This document shows, piece after piece, positions 41,913-52,083 of a stretch of DNA of 64,000 bases. The position numbers and the translations under genes are program-made. Position 1 is the first letter of the stretch, and the number at the start of each line of letters is the position of its first letter. The notes beneath the pieces are model-generated. The model was not told the DNA's origin, did not search any database, and saw only the letters and a list, made by a program, of their open reading frames with translations. The stretch is taken from NCBI RefSeq assembly GCF_016027715.1, contig NZ_CP065691.1, positions 963,954 to 1,027,953 of the forward strand. Direction: 5' to 3'. Source of the stretch: Lactococcus garvieae (GTDB lineage: Bacteria; Bacillota; Bacilli; Lactobacillales; Streptococcaceae).

Positions 41913-44654
41913 TTAGCGTTTAATTTCAACCATTTTGTAAACTTCGAAAGTATCATCTACAAGAATTTCGTTAAAGTTTTCAACCATCAAACCACCTTCT
42001 TGTGCATTTCCGACTTCTTTTACATCGTCTTTATAATGTTTCAAGCTAGCAATAGCGCCATCATGGATTACAACACCGTCACGAATTACACGAACGCTGG
42101 CATCACGTTGTACTTTACCACGAATAACCATGAACCCAGCAATAGTACCAACCTTAGAAACATTAAAGGTTTCACGGACAATTGCTTCACCGATGATTTC
42201 TTCTTTGTATTCTGGGTCAAGCATACCACGCATTGCTGTTTCAATTTCTTCAATGACTTTATAGATGATGCTGTGAAGACGAATATCTACATCTTCATGT
42301 TCTGCTTGCTCACGCGCAAGACCTGTAGGACGAACATTGAAACCAATGATAATCGCATTTGAAGCTGCTGCTAATGAGACATCAGACTCACTGATAGCAC
42401 CTACTGCAGCATGGACGATATCAACTTTTACGCCTTCAACATCAATTTTTTGTAATGAAGCAGCCATTGCTTCAGCTGTACCTTGTACATCTGCTTTGAT
42501 GATGATGTTAACTGTCTTAACTTGTCCTTCTTTAAGAGTATCAAAGAGGTTATCAAGACTGACACGACGTGTGCTTTGACGTTTAATCAATTGTGCACGT
42601 TTCGCACGTTCTTCACCTGCCGCACGAGCAGATTTTTCGTCTTCAAAGACGGCAAAGTGATCACCCGCTTGAGGTACATCAGAGAGACCTGTCAATTCGA
42701 CTGGTGTTGATGGTAAAGCTTCCTTGATACGACGGCCTAAGTCATTTGTCATCGTACGTACACGTCCGTAAGTATTACCGACAACAATTGGATCTTGAAC
42801 ATGAAGTGTACCTTGTTGAACCAATAGTGTTGCGATTGCACCACGTCCTTGGTCAAGACGGGCTTCAACTACTGTACCAATAGCGCGTACTGTAGGATCT
42901 GCTTTAAGTTCTTGCATTTCTGCAACAAGCAAGACAGTTTCCAAAAGAGCATCAAGATTTTGATTGAATTTAGCTGAGATTTCAACGAATTCAGATTCTC
43001 CACCCCATGCCTGTGACATTATGCCGTATTCAGCTAATTCTTGAATAACACGTTGTGGGTTTGCACCTGGTTTATCAATTTTGTTAATTGCAACGATGAT
43101 TGGAACACCTGCAGCTTTTGAGTGATTGATAGCTTCGATAGTTTGAGGCATAACACCATCATCAGCAGCAACAACCAAGATAGTAATATCGGTTACTGAA
43201 GCACCACGTGCACGCATGCTAGTGAAAGCTTCGTGTCCTGGAGTGTCCAAGAAAGTAATTTTCTTATCGCCTGTTTTGATTTGATAAGCACCAATATGTT
43301 GCGTGATACCTCCAGCTTCGCCTTCAGTTACACGTGATTCACGGAAACGGTCAAGCAAAGTTGTTTTACCATGGTCAACGTGTCCCATAATAGTAACCAC
43401 AGCTGGACGTTCTACCATCTCGTCTTCATTAAGATAACCTTCCTCAACAAAGAGACGTTCGATATCAGATTCATCTTCTTCAACTTTTTTAACAGGTGTG
43501 ATACCGTAATCCATGAGGATTAATTCTAATGTATCTTCATCCAATGATTGGTTTTGGTTAACCATTGTACCCATCATAAAGAGTTTTTTAATAATTTCAG
43601 CCGGTTCACGTTTGATTGCTTTTGCGATATCTTGAACGTTCATTCCTTCAGCATACTCTACTGCTTCTGGTAATTCATGGAATTTACGTGTTGAAACCGG
43701 AGTAGCTGCTTGTTGGTTTCTTCCACCACGGCGGCCTTTTTGATTCCAGTTTGAATTTCGTGCATTACGTACTTGGTTACGATTATCATTGACACGGAGT
43801 GGTCCACCTGGGCGGCGGCCGTCTGAAGACTTATCATGGTCATTTTTCTTACGATCACGGTCGCGACGATTGTTACTCTTGCCTGAATTTGCAGGGGCTG
43901 AGAAAACTTCTGTTGAAGGCTTGCTTTCAAACTTATTACCACCACCACGATTTTGGTTATCGTTGTTACGACGGTTATCATTTTGATTGCGTCCTTGTTG
44001 TCCACCGCGACGGTTATCGTTGTTGCCACGACGATCGTTTTGACGACGTTCTTGACGGGCAGCATCTTTTTTAGCTGCTTCTTTTTTGATATCTTCTGCG
44101 CGTTTTACGACTTTGATTTGAATCCTTGGTTTTTTATTATCCAATGCTTTTTTAGGTTCTTCTTTCACTGGCTCAGTAGTTTTTTCTTCTTGCTTTTTAG
44201 CTGCTGGAGCTGGAGCATCTGACTTTTTCTCTACTTTTGGCGCTGTTTTTTCTTGTTTTACTTCTGGTGTTTCTTTCACTTTTGGCTCAGTCTTCACTTC
44301 AGCTTCCGCTTCTGCCTTAGCAGCTTTTTCAGCTTCTTCTTTTGCTTTGATACGTGCCAAAATTGCTGGATCTTCAACGATAGCTTTTCCTGCAAATGTA
44401 CGAGGTGAATCCTCTTTTTTCTTAGATGCTTTCGCTTTTGGTTGAGCAGCTTTTTCAGGAGCTGAAGTTGGAGCCGACTCGGTTGCATGTGTACCTGATT
44501 TTACATTTGCAATAATTTTTTCAGCTTCTGCTTCGGTTACTGAACTTGAGTGAGCTTTGACAGCTAAACCCAATGCTTGTGCTGCTGACACAAGATCAGC
44601 ATTTTTCAATCCTGTTTCTTTTGCGATTTGATTAATACGTTTTTTATCAGACAA
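41913..44654 (-). CDS. infB: Translation initiation factor IF-2
   Basis: GTPase that places initiator tRNA on the 30S subunit, 913 residues. The N-terminus has a small IF2N domain ([25 protein letters not shown]), then a long Lys/Glu/Ala and Arg/Asn/Gly-rich low-complexity linker. A second IF2N follows at about 330, and the G domain has [12 protein letters not shown] (about 422-433), DTPGHEAF and NKID. Domains II, III and IV follow, to the C-terminal [14 protein letters not shown]. Two internal starts cannot be excluded, as IF2 isoforms occur elsewhere. 17 bases after ylxQ. Confidence 0.98.
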   Translation of the reverse strand: MSDKKRINQIAKETGLKNADLVSAAQALGLAVKAHSSSVTEAEAEKIIANVKSGTHATESAPTSAPEKAAQPKAKASKKKEDSPRTFAGKAIVEDPAILARIKAKEEAEKAAKAEAEAEVKTEPKVKETPEVKQEKTAPKVEKKSDAPAPAAKKQEEKTTEPVKEEPKKALDNKKPRIQIKVVKRAEDIKKEAAKKDAARQERRQNDRRGNNDNRRGGQQGRNQNDNRRNNDNQNRGGGNKFESKPSTEVFSAPANSGKSNNRRDRDRKKNDHDKSSDGRRPGGPLRVNDNRNQVRNARNSNWNQKGRRGGRNQQAATPVSTRKFHELPEAVEYAEGMNVQDIAKAIKREPAEIIKKLFMMGTMVNQNQSLDEDTLELILMDYGITPVKKVEEDESDIERLFVEEGYLNEDEMVERPAVVTIMGHVDHGKTTLLDRFRESRVTEGEAGGITQHIGAYQIKTGDKKITFLDTPGHEAFTSMRARGASVTDITILVVAADDGVMPQTIEAINHSKAAGVPIIVAINKIDKPGANPQRVIQELAEYGIMSQAWGGESEFVEISAKFNQNLDALLETVLLVAEMQELKADPTVRAIGTVVEARLDQGRGAIATLLVQQGTLHVQDPIVVGNTYGRVRTMTNDLGRRIKEALPSTPVELTGLSDVPQAGDHFAVFEDEKSARAAGEERAKRAQLIKRQSTRRVSLDNLFDTLKEGQVKTVNIIIKADVQGTAEAMAASLQKIDVEGVKVDIVHAAVGAISESDVSLAAASNAIIIGFNVRPTGLAREQAEHEDVDIRLHSIIYKVIEEIETAMRGMLDPEYKEEIIGEAIVRETFNVSKVGTIAGFMVIRGKVQRDASVRVIRDGVVIHDGAIASLKHYKDDVKEVGNAQEGGLMVENFNEILVDDTFEVYKMVEIKR

Positions 44655-44671
44655 TGTTGTCCTCCTTATTT

Positions 44672-44977
44672 TTAGTTAGTCATAAGGCTCTCCATTTTCT
44701 TTGCAAATCCATCATCAGCAATAGCTAACACTTTTCGGTTAGCGCCGATTGCTATTGACAGTTCATTTACTGAGAATACTTGTGATACACTTACCTCATA
44801 GTAACTTGATTTATCGGTTATTTTTTTGATCAAATTCTCTGAAGCATCATGAGCGACAAAAACTAAACTTGCTTTACCATTTTGAATGGCCTTAACAACT
44901 AATTCTTCTCCTGTGATTACTTTTCCTGCGCGCTTTGCGAGACCGAGTAAGTTTGATACTTGTTTTGTATTATCCAT
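44672..44977 (-). CDS. ylxQ: L7Ae-family RNA-binding protein YlxQ
   Basis: K-turn-type RNA-binding protein of 101 residues: [43 protein letters not shown], the L7Ae/L30e fold signature. Always found between ylxR and infB in Firmicutes; exact role unsettled, probably ribosome-associated. It starts one base after the ylxR stop. Confidence 0.9.
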   Translation of the reverse strand: MDNTKQVSNLLGLAKRAGKVITGEELVVKAIQNGKASLVFVAHDASENLIKKITDKSSYYEVSVSQVFSVNELSIAIGANRKVLAIADDGFAKKMESLMTN

Positions 44978-44978
44978 A

Positions 44979-45305
44979 TTAGTCGTAGTCCGGTGCCAAG
45001 TCTGCCGAATAAGTAGCCTCTGCTAGTTCGCGGCGAGCAACTTGGTGTTCAACATACTTTATTAATTCGTCATAAAACTCATCCGCGATCTTTGCACTAA
45101 AGGTACGATCAAAGACGTGTCTTTTCTTAGCGAGTTGTGCTTCTTCATTAGATAAGGCGATATAAGCACCACGGCCATGGGCCTTACCTGTGGGATCAAT
45201 CGAAATCTGACCTTCTTTATTGTAAGCAATACGCAAGAGGTCTCGCTTCGCGATTTGTTCCCCAGAAACTACTGACTTTCTCATGGGAGTCTTTCTTTGT
45301 TTCAT
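44979..45305 (-). CDS. ylxR: YlxR family nucleic-acid-binding protein
   Basis: Small basic protein, 108 residues from the chosen ATG, with the family pattern RKTPMRKSVVSGE (about 4-16), DPTGKAHGRGAYI and KKRHVFDRTF. Many relatives have cysteine in RK-C-V; serine stands there here. The start at 45305 gives the normal N-terminus (MKQRKTPMR) and lies four bases after the nusA stop; a longer frame from 45353 overlaps nusA. YlxR has been proposed as an RNase P modulator or regulator. Confidence 0.9.
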   Translation of the reverse strand: MKQRKTPMRKSVVSGEQIAKRDLLRIAYNKEGQISIDPTGKAHGRGAYIALSNEEAQLAKKRHVFDRTFSAKIADEFYDELIKYVEHQVARRELAEATYSADLAPDYD

Positions 45306-45309
45306 AGGC

Positions 45310-46440
45310 TTATTCTTCAGTTGTTGCTTCTTCTGATGAGGCAGTTTCAGCAACTTCTTCTATAATTTCATCTACTTCTTCGACTACTGCATCAAGTTCA
45401 GCCATTTCCTTTTGGAAATCTTCTTCTGATTTGATATCGATTTTGCAGTTCGTTACATGCGCAGCAAGACGAACGTTTTGTCCGCGTTTACCAATAGCTA
45501 ATGACAGTTGGTCCTGAGCAACAACAGCAATAGCTGAACCATCCTCACGGATAGCAACTTGCTCGATACGTGCAGGTTTAAGCGCATTAGCAATCAATGT
45601 TGCTTTATCTGCATTGTACTCAATAATATCCATTTTTTCACCCGCAAGTTCACGGATAATTCCTTGGATACGTGCACCTTTAGCACCAACCATTGTACCA
45701 ATAGCATCAACGTTTTCGTCATGGCTTTCCACAATGACTTTAGCACGATCACCAGCATCACGAGCAACAGATTTGATTTCTACTGTTCCATCGTAAACTT
45801 CCGGAATTTCCTTTTCAAACATGCGTTTGAGCATGTCTGGTGCTGTACGGCTAATGAAAACCCGTGTACCTTTTGGTGTCAAGAGAACATCTGTAACATA
45901 GACTTTCACCTTATCACCGACATGGTAGTTTTCTTGACTGATACGATCTTTTGCTGTCAAAAGAGCATCTACACGACCCAAATTAACGTATACTGCTCGC
46001 GCATCAACTTTTTCAACAGTACCCATGATGATTTCATCTTTGTAACGGCTGTACTCATTGTAAATGATTGTGCGTTCTTCTTCACGCATTTTTTGCATAA
46101 TCACTTGTTTCGCAGCACCAGCAGCTGTACGGGCAAAATCTTTTGGCTTTTCTTCAAACATGATTTTATCGCCAATTTCATAATGTGGGTTAAGTTCTTG
46201 AGCATCTTCAAGTGAGATTTCAAGACGACTGTCGAAAACTTCGTCAACTATTTCACGTGTTGAGTAAACATTAAAGTTTCCTTTTTTATCATCGAAAATA
46301 ACTTTCACATTTTGTGCTTGACCGTATTGACGCTTATAAGCGGCTGTAATAGCTTGCTCAATAGCTTCAATAACAATCTCTTGTTTAATGCCTTTTTCTT
46401 CTTCTAACATTGTAAAGGCGTTAAGCATTTCCTTGCTCAT
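45310..46440 (-). CDS. nusA: Transcription termination/antitermination factor NusA
   Basis: RNA-polymerase-binding elongation factor, 376 residues, the short Firmicute form without C-terminal acidic repeats. N-terminal domain (EEEKGIKQEIVIEAIEQAITAAYKRQYG), then S1 domain (IIMGTVEKVDARAVYVNLGRVDALL, about 135-160), then KH1/KH2 (VGAKGARIQGIIRELAGEKMDIIEY and SLAIGKRGQNVRLAA). A short Glu-rich tail ends the protein. Second gene of the rimP operon; 89 bases separate it from rimP. Confidence 0.97.
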   Translation of the reverse strand: MSKEMLNAFTMLEEEKGIKQEIVIEAIEQAITAAYKRQYGQAQNVKVIFDDKKGNFNVYSTREIVDEVFDSRLEISLEDAQELNPHYEIGDKIMFEEKPKDFARTAAGAAKQVIMQKMREEERTIIYNEYSRYKDEIIMGTVEKVDARAVYVNLGRVDALLTAKDRISQENYHVGDKVKVYVTDVLLTPKGTRVFISRTAPDMLKRMFEKEIPEVYDGTVEIKSVARDAGDRAKVIVESHDENVDAIGTMVGAKGARIQGIIRELAGEKMDIIEYNADKATLIANALKPARIEQVAIREDGSAIAVVAQDQLSLAIGKRGQNVRLAAHVTNCKIDIKSEEDFQKEMAELDAVVEEVDEIIEEVAETASSEEATTEE

Positions 46441-46529
46441 TTTGTTTTTTCCTCTTTCTTGAGTTTTTTGGAAAATATTTTATTTTAATTTTAGTTTGAG
46501 AGCACGACTCTCACCGCTTATAGGTATTT

Positions 46530-47006
46530 TTAAAGCTTCACTAAAGTCGTGGCTTTTGATACCTTTTCGGCAGGAATTTCAACTGTTTTCTTGCGGGCCT
46601 TATCCATATATTCTATAGTCAAGGTGTTATCTTCAAACTTCAGCAAATCCCCAACAAATTCTTTTTCGCCTTCAATTTTTTGATAAAGTTTTACAAGTAC
46701 ATATTCACCGATGACTTTTTGAAAATGTTCTGGCTTCTTCAATGGTCGCTCAGCACCAGGACTCGCAACTTCAAGCATGTAGCCTTCAGTTGGAAACGGA
46801 TCTGGTGAAATAGTGTCCAGCAATGGCGAAAGTATTTCACTCAAATCTGCTGTCTCTTGAATAGTAATTCCCTCAGCCTTATCTACCAAGATACGCAAAA
46901 CCATATCTCCGCCAAGCTTTTCCCACTCAACATCGACAAGTTCAAACTCTTCTGGTAGGTGAGGCAAGATGAATTCTTCTACTGTTTTTACAAGGGTTTC
47001 TGACAT
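46530..47006 (-). CDS. rimP: Ribosome maturation factor RimP
   Basis: 30S assembly factor, 158 residues. N-terminal alpha/beta domain ([53 protein letters not shown]) and a C-terminal SH3-like barrel ([29 protein letters not shown]). AAAGGAGA ribosome site six bases before the ATG. First gene of rimP-nusA-ylxR-ylxQ-infB-rbfA. Its leader holds a stable hairpin whose arms repeat and complement the Shine-Dalgarno. Confidence 0.95.
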   Translation of the reverse strand: MSETLVKTVEEFILPHLPEEFELVDVEWEKLGGDMVLRILVDKAEGITIQETADLSEILSPLLDTISPDPFPTEGYMLEVASPGAERPLKKPEHFQKVIGEYVLVKLYQKIEGEKEFVGDLLKFEDNTLTIEYMDKARKKTVEIPAEKVSKATTLVKL

Positions 47007-47033
47007 CTTTTCTCCTTTCAGAAAACAACACAG

Positions 47034-47059
47034 AAGGAGCGTCCTCTCGAACGCTCCTT
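47034..47059 (-). promoter_or_regulatory. rimP leader hairpin with Shine-Dalgarno mimic
   Basis: In the mRNA, AAGGAGCGT, eight-base loop, ACGCTCCTT: a nine-base-pair stem without a T-run, so not a terminator. The 3' arm CTCCTT can alternatively pair with the real rimP AAGGAG about 17 bases downstream. Confidence 0.55.
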
Positions 47060-47083
47060 TCTATTAGTTTTTTATTTAACATA

Positions 47084-47111
47084 ATTATAGCATATTTTTG
47101 CTTAATGTCAA
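47084..47111 (-). promoter_or_regulatory. rimP operon promoter
   Basis: Minus strand consensus -35 TTGACA (47111-47106), 16-base spacer ending in TGC, -10 TATAAT (47089-47084). Strong, with an extended -10; leader about 70 bases. Confidence 0.85.
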
Positions 47112-47180
47112 GGGGTATTTCTCTCCTACAAGCAATTATTGAAAAATTATTTCTTTCTTTGTCCACCGTCCTTAAAATTC

Positions 47181-47209
47181 TTGAAAATCTGGAACTAAAG
47201 GTCTATGAT
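47181..47209 (+). promoter_or_regulatory. lrgAB promoter
   Basis: -35 TTGAAA (47181-47186), 17-base spacer, -10 TATGAT (47204-47209), then TAGGAG before the ATG. Confidence 0.7.
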
Positions 47210-47238
47210 AAAAAGAGTGCAATTTATAGGAGATTTAT

Positions 47239-47634
47239 ATGAAAATTTATTTTCAATTACTTATTATTTTTGGCTTTTCCTTTGTAGGGGACACCCTCTC
47301 AAATAGCTTACAACTTCCTGTTCCTGGAAGTATTCTTGGTATGATTTTTTTGTTTCTTGCCTTACAGTTTAAAGTTCTAAAATTTACTGATGTGGACGAG
47401 GTTGGAAGCTTCTTGATAAACAACATGACAATTTTGTTCCTACCAGCTGGAGTTGGAATCATGGCCAAATGGTCTTTGATTTCTGAATATTGGTGGCAAA
47501 TTTCTCTCATCGTGCTTGTTGCTCTTGCAATTAATGTATTCGTCTTGGGGCATCTGGTGCAATTTATTAAAGTCAAATATGAAGGAGATTATCTTGATCC
47601 TGAATTGTTGAAAAATAAAAGGGGGATGCAATAA
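47239..47634 (+). CDS. lrgA: CidA/LrgA family holin-like protein
   Basis: Small membrane protein, 131 residues with four spans. The conserved LQLPVPGSILGMIFLFLALQF (about 25-45) and LFLPAGVGIMAKW (about 74-86) identify the CidA/LrgA family. These proteins have been likened to holins/antiholins that modulate murein hydrolase activity, and elsewhere to metabolite (pyruvate) transport. Its stop overlaps the lrgB ATG by one base (TAATG), so the two are coupled. CidA versus LrgA cannot be told from sequence alone. Confidence 0.9.
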   Translation: MKIYFQLLIIFGFSFVGDTLSNSLQLPVPGSILGMIFLFLALQFKVLKFTDVDEVGSFLINNMTILFLPAGVGIMAKWSLISEYWWQISLIVLVALAINVFVLGHLVQFIKVKYEGDYLDPELLKNKRGMQ

Positions 47635-48332
47635 TGAATGAAATTACTTCAAGCCCTCTGTTTGGTGTAACACTGACAATTTTAATTTTTATTATAGGTG
47701 TGCGCATCAATGAAAATATACGTAAACCGTGGACGAATCCCTTACTCTTCGCAACCTTAGTTATTATATTAATTTTAGTAGTGGCGAAAATCCCTTACGA
47801 AAATTACTATAAAGGGGGAAGTATTCTAAATGATCTTATCGGCCCCTCAACTGTTGCCTTAGGCATACCTTTATACAAAACTTTTCAACTCATGAAACAC
47901 CATGCACGTTCGATTTTGATAAGTATTGCTGCTGCAGCTTTTATTAATACTGTAATCACTGCGCTTTTATTGAAATTTTTTGGACTTCCAAAATTAGCTG
48001 CTCTCTCACTTTTCCCAAAGTCTGTAACAACCGCTATGGCTATTGGTATCACTGAAAAAATGCAGGGCGTAACCACTATAACGGTTGTTGTGGTCGTCGT
48101 TACTGGTATTCTAACAAGTGTACTGGGTGTACCTCTTATGAAACTTTTTAGAATTAAAGACCCTGTGGCACAAGGAGTAGTACTTGGTGGGACAGGCCAT
48201 GCTGTCGGCACAGGAACCGCTATCGAGCTCGGCAAAGTACAAGGTGCCATGGGAGCCTTGGCTATAGGTGTAACTGGTATTATGTATGTCATCTTTGCTC
48301 CACTTGTTGCTCATATAATACTCGGTTATTAA
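47634..48332 (+). CDS. lrgB: CidB/LrgB family membrane protein
   Basis: Partner membrane protein, 232 residues, about seven spans. Family hallmarks: LIGPSTVALGIPLYK (about 68-82), SLFPKSVTTAMAIGITEKMQG (about 124-144) and GGTGHAVGTGTAIELGKVQGAMG (about 185-207). Acts with LrgA; translation-coupled. The operon converges on a secreted CHAP peptidoglycan hydrolase gene and shares its terminator. Confidence 0.93.
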   Translation: MNEITSSPLFGVTLTILIFIIGVRINENIRKPWTNPLLFATLVIILILVVAKIPYENYYKGGSILNDLIGPSTVALGIPLYKTFQLMKHHARSILISIAAAAFINTVITALLLKFFGLPKLAALSLFPKSVTTAMAIGITEKMQGVTTITVVVVVVTGILTSVLGVPLMKLFRIKDPVAQGVVLGGTGHAVGTGTAIELGKVQGAMGALAIGVTGIMYVIFAPLVAHIILGY

Positions 48333-48340
48333 TTTATGAT

Positions 48341-48370
48341 AAAAAAGAGTCAGATTACTGACTCTTTTTT
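48341..48370. terminator. Bidirectional terminator between lrgB and the CHAP hydrolase
   Basis: AAAAAAGAGTCAG-ATTA-CTGACTCTTTTTT, perfect 13-base-pair stem between convergent genes; overlaps the CHAP gene stop by two bases. Confidence 0.92.
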
Positions 48371-49346
48371 ATTTGCCAATAACATAATGAAACTTACTTG
48401 CTTCAGCTTTAGTAAAAGTGCGATAACTCAACTTTCCTAGACCTATGACATTTGACTCTGAAATCAGAATTGACCCATCACTCCTGACTTGCTCTACAAA
48501 TGCTACGTGTCCATAAGTTCTGTCCGCGCCTGCTTGTCCTGGACTAAAGCTTACAGCTGTACGCGCCCTTGGTTTCATGGTAACTTGGTAACCACTTGCT
48601 TTTTGCCAGTCACCACCATTTCCCATAGAAGTTCCAAAATTTACGCCCAATTGTCTAGCTCTATAGTAAGTATACCAGGTACATTGCCCCCATGGATAAG
48701 TGCCATTTTGTGAATAGGTACTTAAGTTTGGTAAAGGTTTGATTGCTGTATATCCTTCAGGAACAGTAGCGTTAGAGTCTGCATCATTAGCAGAACCTCC
48801 TGTATTTCCACCGCCTGAGCCTCCTGTATTGACTGCTTGATACCAAGCAACTCCCTCATACTTCCAATTACGTGCTACTAAGCTATTTTTCTCATAATTA
48901 TCTGCCGTCACAAAGTGTGCCCCTAGTCCCGCTGCAGCATTAAACAAACGATAAACAGGTTTTGTACTAGTTCGTGGTGCATAAAAAGCAACACCTTCTG
49001 ATCTCCAGCCTTTCTGGCTGGTTAACACTTTAACTTCATAACTATCTTTTGTATATATATGCTCTCCTGATCGTGGGTTATATACTCGATTCACCGCTAT
49101 TGACCCGCTCACTGGTGTGTCATATTCTTTAAAGTTTATTCCTTCCCTCACCCAGTCACTAGACAGAGTTGGAAGGGTATTATACTCATACTTACTTGCT
49201 GTATACAAATGTTCTTTTGATACTTTGTTATAGAGCCGATAAACGTTGACTTGTGCTGCTGATGCTGCATGAGCATAACCAGTTCCTGCTAAGATCATAG
49301 CTGTAAATACCATGGCAATAATCTTTCGTTTTTTTCTTATATCCAT
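48369..49346 (-). CDS. Secreted CHAP-domain peptidoglycan hydrolase with three surface repeats
   Basis: Exported protein, 325 residues: signal peptide of about 29 residues (basic start, hydrophobic core, AHAASA). Three repeats of about 45 residues follow with the pattern VYRLYN-x3-KEHLYTA ... W-x-REG-x-x-F/Y (about 35-170; DUF5648-like). After a Gly/Ser linker comes a CHAP amidase/endopeptidase domain: PWGQCTWYTYYRARQLG (catalytic Cys) and YGHVAFVEQV (catalytic His). Likely cleaves peptidoglycan in cell separation or autolysis. The repeats are probably wall or sugar binding. Convergent with lrgAB. Confidence 0.88.
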   Translation of the reverse strand: MDIRKKRKIIAMVFTAMILAGTGYAHAASAAQVNVYRLYNKVSKEHLYTASKYEYNTLPTLSSDWVREGINFKEYDTPVSGSIAVNRVYNPRSGEHIYTKDSYEVKVLTSQKGWRSEGVAFYAPRTSTKPVYRLFNAAAGLGAHFVTADNYEKNSLVARNWKYEGVAWYQAVNTGGSGGGNTGGSANDADSNATVPEGYTAIKPLPNLSTYSQNGTYPWGQCTWYTYYRARQLGVNFGTSMGNGGDWQKASGYQVTMKPRARTAVSFSPGQAGADRTYGHVAFVEQVRSDGSILISESNVIGLGKLSYRTFTKAEASKFHYVIGK

Positions 49347-49421
49347 AAATTTATCCTTAATTTAAATTGAAACCCTTTTCTTTACTATTATATTGGTATC
49401 ATATCATTTTTTCATTAGAAT

Positions 49422-49452
49422 AAAAAGCATCGAAGTTGCCTTCGAGCTTTTC
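49422..49452 (-). terminator. der terminator
   Basis: AAAGCTCGAAG-GCAA-CTTCGATGCTTT (one bulge) then TTATT on the minus strand, just past the der stop. Confidence 0.75.
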
Positions 49453-49455
49453 AAA

Positions 49456-50766
49456 TTATTTACGTTTACGTGCAATCAAATGGATTGGAGTTCCTTCAAA
49501 GACAAATGCCTTACGGATTTGATTTTCTAAGAAACGCATATAAGAGAAGTGCATAAGTTCTTCTTCATTGACAAAAACAACAAATGTTGGAGGTTTAACC
49601 GCAACCTGTGTTGCATAGAAGATTTTCAGACGTTTACCTTTATCGGTTGGTGTTGGATTAATCGCTACAGCATCCATGATGACATCATTCAAAACAGAAC
49701 TTGAGATACGTAGATTTTGTGAATGATGAATTTCCTTAATCATATCTGGCAACTTATGGAGACGTTGTCCAGTCTTAGCTGAAACGTAGACGATAGGTGC
49801 GTAGTCCAAGAATTTGAATTTCCAACGAATATCGTCTTCGAATTTTTTCATTGTATAGTTATCTTTTTCAAGTGTATCCCACTTATTAACCACAAGAAGA
49901 ATACCTTTACCTGCATCATGAGCAAATCCAGCAATACGCATATCATACTCACGAATACCCTCTTCTGCATTGATAACCATGAGAACAATATCACTTCGGT
50001 CAATCGCACGCATCGCACGCATAACAGAATATTTTTCTGTATTCTCATAGATTTTACCAGACTTCCGCATCCCTGCAGTATCAATCATAAGAAATTCTTG
50101 ACCCTCGGCATCAGTAAAGCTTGTATCAATTGCATCACGGGTTGTACCAGCCACGGGACTAGCAATAACACGATCTTCTCCAAGAATAGCATTAATCAAA
50201 CTTGATTTACCAACATTCGGACGACCAATCAAGCTAAACTTGATAACATCTGGGTTTTCTTCTTCTGTTTCTATCGGTAGGTTTTCAATGATTGCATCAA
50301 GTACATCACCCGTTCCTAAACCATGAACAGCAGAAACTGGGTAAGGTTCTCCTAACCCAAGTGAATAGAAGTCAAAGATTTCCATGCGGCGTTCAGGGTT
50401 ATCAACCTTGTTCACAACCAAGATTATAGGTTTATCTGTACGATAAAGTATTTGTGCTACGTTCTCGTCGGCGTCAGTAATTCCAGTTTCACCATCCACA
50501 ACGGCAACAATAACATCAGCTTCTTCCATAGCGATTTCCGCTTGGGCACGAATCTGTGTCATGAAAGGCTCATCTGAAAGTTCAATTCCCCCAGTATCAA
50601 TGAGTGAGAATTTTTTATTCAACCACTCACCTGTGGCATAAATACGGTCACGTGTTACTCCAGGAATGTCCTCAACAATTGAGATACGTTCCCCAGCAAT
50701 ACGGTTAAAAATAGTCGATTTACCGACGTTTGGTCGGCCGACAATGGCTACTGTAGGTAGTGTCAT
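49456..50766 (-). CDS. der: Ribosome-assembly GTPase Der (EngA)
   Basis: Double-GTPase needed for 50S assembly, 436 residues. First G domain [13 protein letters not shown] (about 9-21) with NKVD; second G domain [13 protein letters not shown] (about 183-195) with NKWD; C-terminal KH-like domain ([27 protein letters not shown]). An extended -10, TGTTATAAT (50868-50860), lies about 95 bases upstream. Monocistronic. Confidence 0.98.
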   Translation of the reverse strand: MTLPTVAIVGRPNVGKSTIFNRIAGERISIVEDIPGVTRDRIYATGEWLNKKFSLIDTGGIELSDEPFMTQIRAQAEIAMEEADVIVAVVDGETGITDADENVAQILYRTDKPIILVVNKVDNPERRMEIFDFYSLGLGEPYPVSAVHGLGTGDVLDAIIENLPIETEEENPDVIKFSLIGRPNVGKSSLINAILGEDRVIASPVAGTTRDAIDTSFTDAEGQEFLMIDTAGMRKSGKIYENTEKYSVMRAMRAIDRSDIVLMVINAEEGIREYDMRIAGFAHDAGKGILLVVNKWDTLEKDNYTMKKFEDDIRWKFKFLDYAPIVYVSAKTGQRLHKLPDMIKEIHHSQNLRISSSVLNDVIMDAVAINPTPTDKGKRLKIFYATQVAVKPPTFVVFVNEEELMHFSYMRFLENQIRKAFVFEGTPIHLIARKRK

Positions 50767-50859
50767 TTATTTTTTTATCCTTTTCTTATCAGTAATAAGT
50801 TCATTTTCCTTATTCATCAACTTCTTCTTTTTAGTAAAAGAGAAAAAGTATGCATTGTA

Positions 50860-50868
50860 ATTATAACA
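50860..50868 (-). promoter_or_regulatory. der extended -10 promoter
   Basis: Minus strand TGTTATAAT (50868-50860); no clear -35. Confidence 0.6.
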
Positions 50869-50905
50869 TTTTACTGACTATTTTTATAGCTCTGTCTTCC
50901 CACTT

Positions 50906-50939
50906 TAAAAGTGAGTCAGAAAAACCAACTCACTTTTAA
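50906..50939 (-). terminator. Terminator of the second AI-2E family gene
   Basis: AAAAGTGAGT, eleven-base loop, ACTCACTTTT on the minus strand directly after the stop. The T-run is only four bases, so termination may be partial. Confidence 0.65.
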
Positions 50940-51965
50940 TTATTTTTTGATATTTTTTAGAGGTATTTCCTTGACACCAAGTAAGTCTAGAGCAAAGTTG
51001 AAAAGTGGAATACCCACAATTAAACCCCAGACGCCGAAAAAATGTTCGCCCAAGAATAGAATCACAAAAGTATAAAACATAGGAATTTTTGTTTTATGCG
51101 CCATAAGATGCGGGTTAAGCACATACGACTCCAGAGCATGGATAAGAGCCACCGTTAGTAAAACAAAAATAACATCACGTATACCACCAATAGAATATCC
51201 AATAATTGATAAGGGAATACAAGATACTAAAACTCCCGCAACAGGAATAAGGCTAAGCAAGAAAATCATTACTCCTAAACTCAAGAGTTCAGGGAAACCC
51301 ATGAAGCTTAGGGCTAGGATAGTTAATCCTGTATTGACTAAAGCGATAATGAACTGGGTTTCTAATACAACACCAAATCCTGTGAAAAATTTACTCACAA
51401 GATAATAAATATCTTCGAAAAACCATGAGAAATCACTCTTAAGAAAGAGACTAGAAAATTTATTGGTCTCATTCCGATCAATGGTGAAAAAGAAACTCAT
51501 CAAAAAAGCAAAAACGACAATCAATAGTCCTTTCCCAAAACTCGTTAAATAGTTTACTAAGGTTCCCAGACTACTCTGAAGCTTGTCCGCAAGATTATAT
51601 TCCTTAAAAAGAGTATAAATAGAGTCCATCAAGGCACTCTCACCCTTGCTGTTACTCTGATAAAACTTGCTCACCGCATTCACAAGATGGGTGATTTGGT
51701 TGATAAGCACAGGAATATATTCCGTAATACCCAGGTAAACAAGGAAAAGTATAAGCCCATAAAGAATAAAGCCACTCACTTTTCCCGGCAATTTTATTTT
51801 TCTTTCAATAAAACTCACAAAGCGGTAAGCCAAGTAACTGAAGACAAAAGTAAGGAGCATCAAAGGCAGTATACTTCTCACAAAATAGAGGACGGCAATT
51901 AAAAATGCCAAAACCACCCATCTTCTGAGTTTTTCATTTTTTATAAACTTTTGATACTGTTCCAT
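50940..51965 (-). CDS. AI-2E/PerM family membrane permease (second copy)
   Basis: Integral membrane protein, 341 residues, same family as the gene at 10051-11226. Two N-terminal spans lead to a soluble region, then the C-terminal spans with LLSLIPVAGVLVSCIPLSIIG and LMAHKTKIPMFYTFVILFLGEHFFGVWGLIVGIPL. Substrate unknown. The ATG at 51965 is preceded by GGATGGGG; a frame from 52013 adds 16 residues. Separated from ffh by a terminator. Confidence 0.82.
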   Translation of the reverse strand: MEQYQKFIKNEKLRRWVVLAFLIAVLYFVRSILPLMLLTFVFSYLAYRFVSFIERKIKLPGKVSGFILYGLILFLVYLGITEYIPVLINQITHLVNAVSKFYQSNSKGESALMDSIYTLFKEYNLADKLQSSLGTLVNYLTSFGKGLLIVVFAFLMSFFFTIDRNETNKFSSLFLKSDFSWFFEDIYYLVSKFFTGFGVVLETQFIIALVNTGLTILALSFMGFPELLSLGVMIFLLSLIPVAGVLVSCIPLSIIGYSIGGIRDVIFVLLTVALIHALESYVLNPHLMAHKTKIPMFYTFVILFLGEHFFGVWGLIVGIPLFNFALDLLGVKEIPLKNIKK

Positions 51966-52049
51966 AATTCCCCATCCTTCAACTTTCCATTTATTAAAAA
52001 GTTGTATTTTCACATATTCAAGTTTCTAAATTATATCATGTTTAGCATA

Positions 52050-52080
52050 CAAAAAGATACATCTTAGGATGTATCTTTTG
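52050..52080 (-). terminator. ffh terminator
   Basis: AAAAGATACATC-CTAA-GATGTATCTTTTT on the minus strand, perfect 12-base-pair stem four bases after the ffh stop. Confidence 0.9.
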
Positions 52081-52083
52081 TTA

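Noticed and set aside
43658-44222. Long alternative frames over the infB linker
   Set aside because: Produced by the repetitive Arg/Asn/Gly-coding linker of IF2; not genes.
45559-46215. A 218-codon plus-strand frame inside nusA
   Set aside because: Antisense to nusA, Phe/Cys/His-rich composition, no ribosome site.
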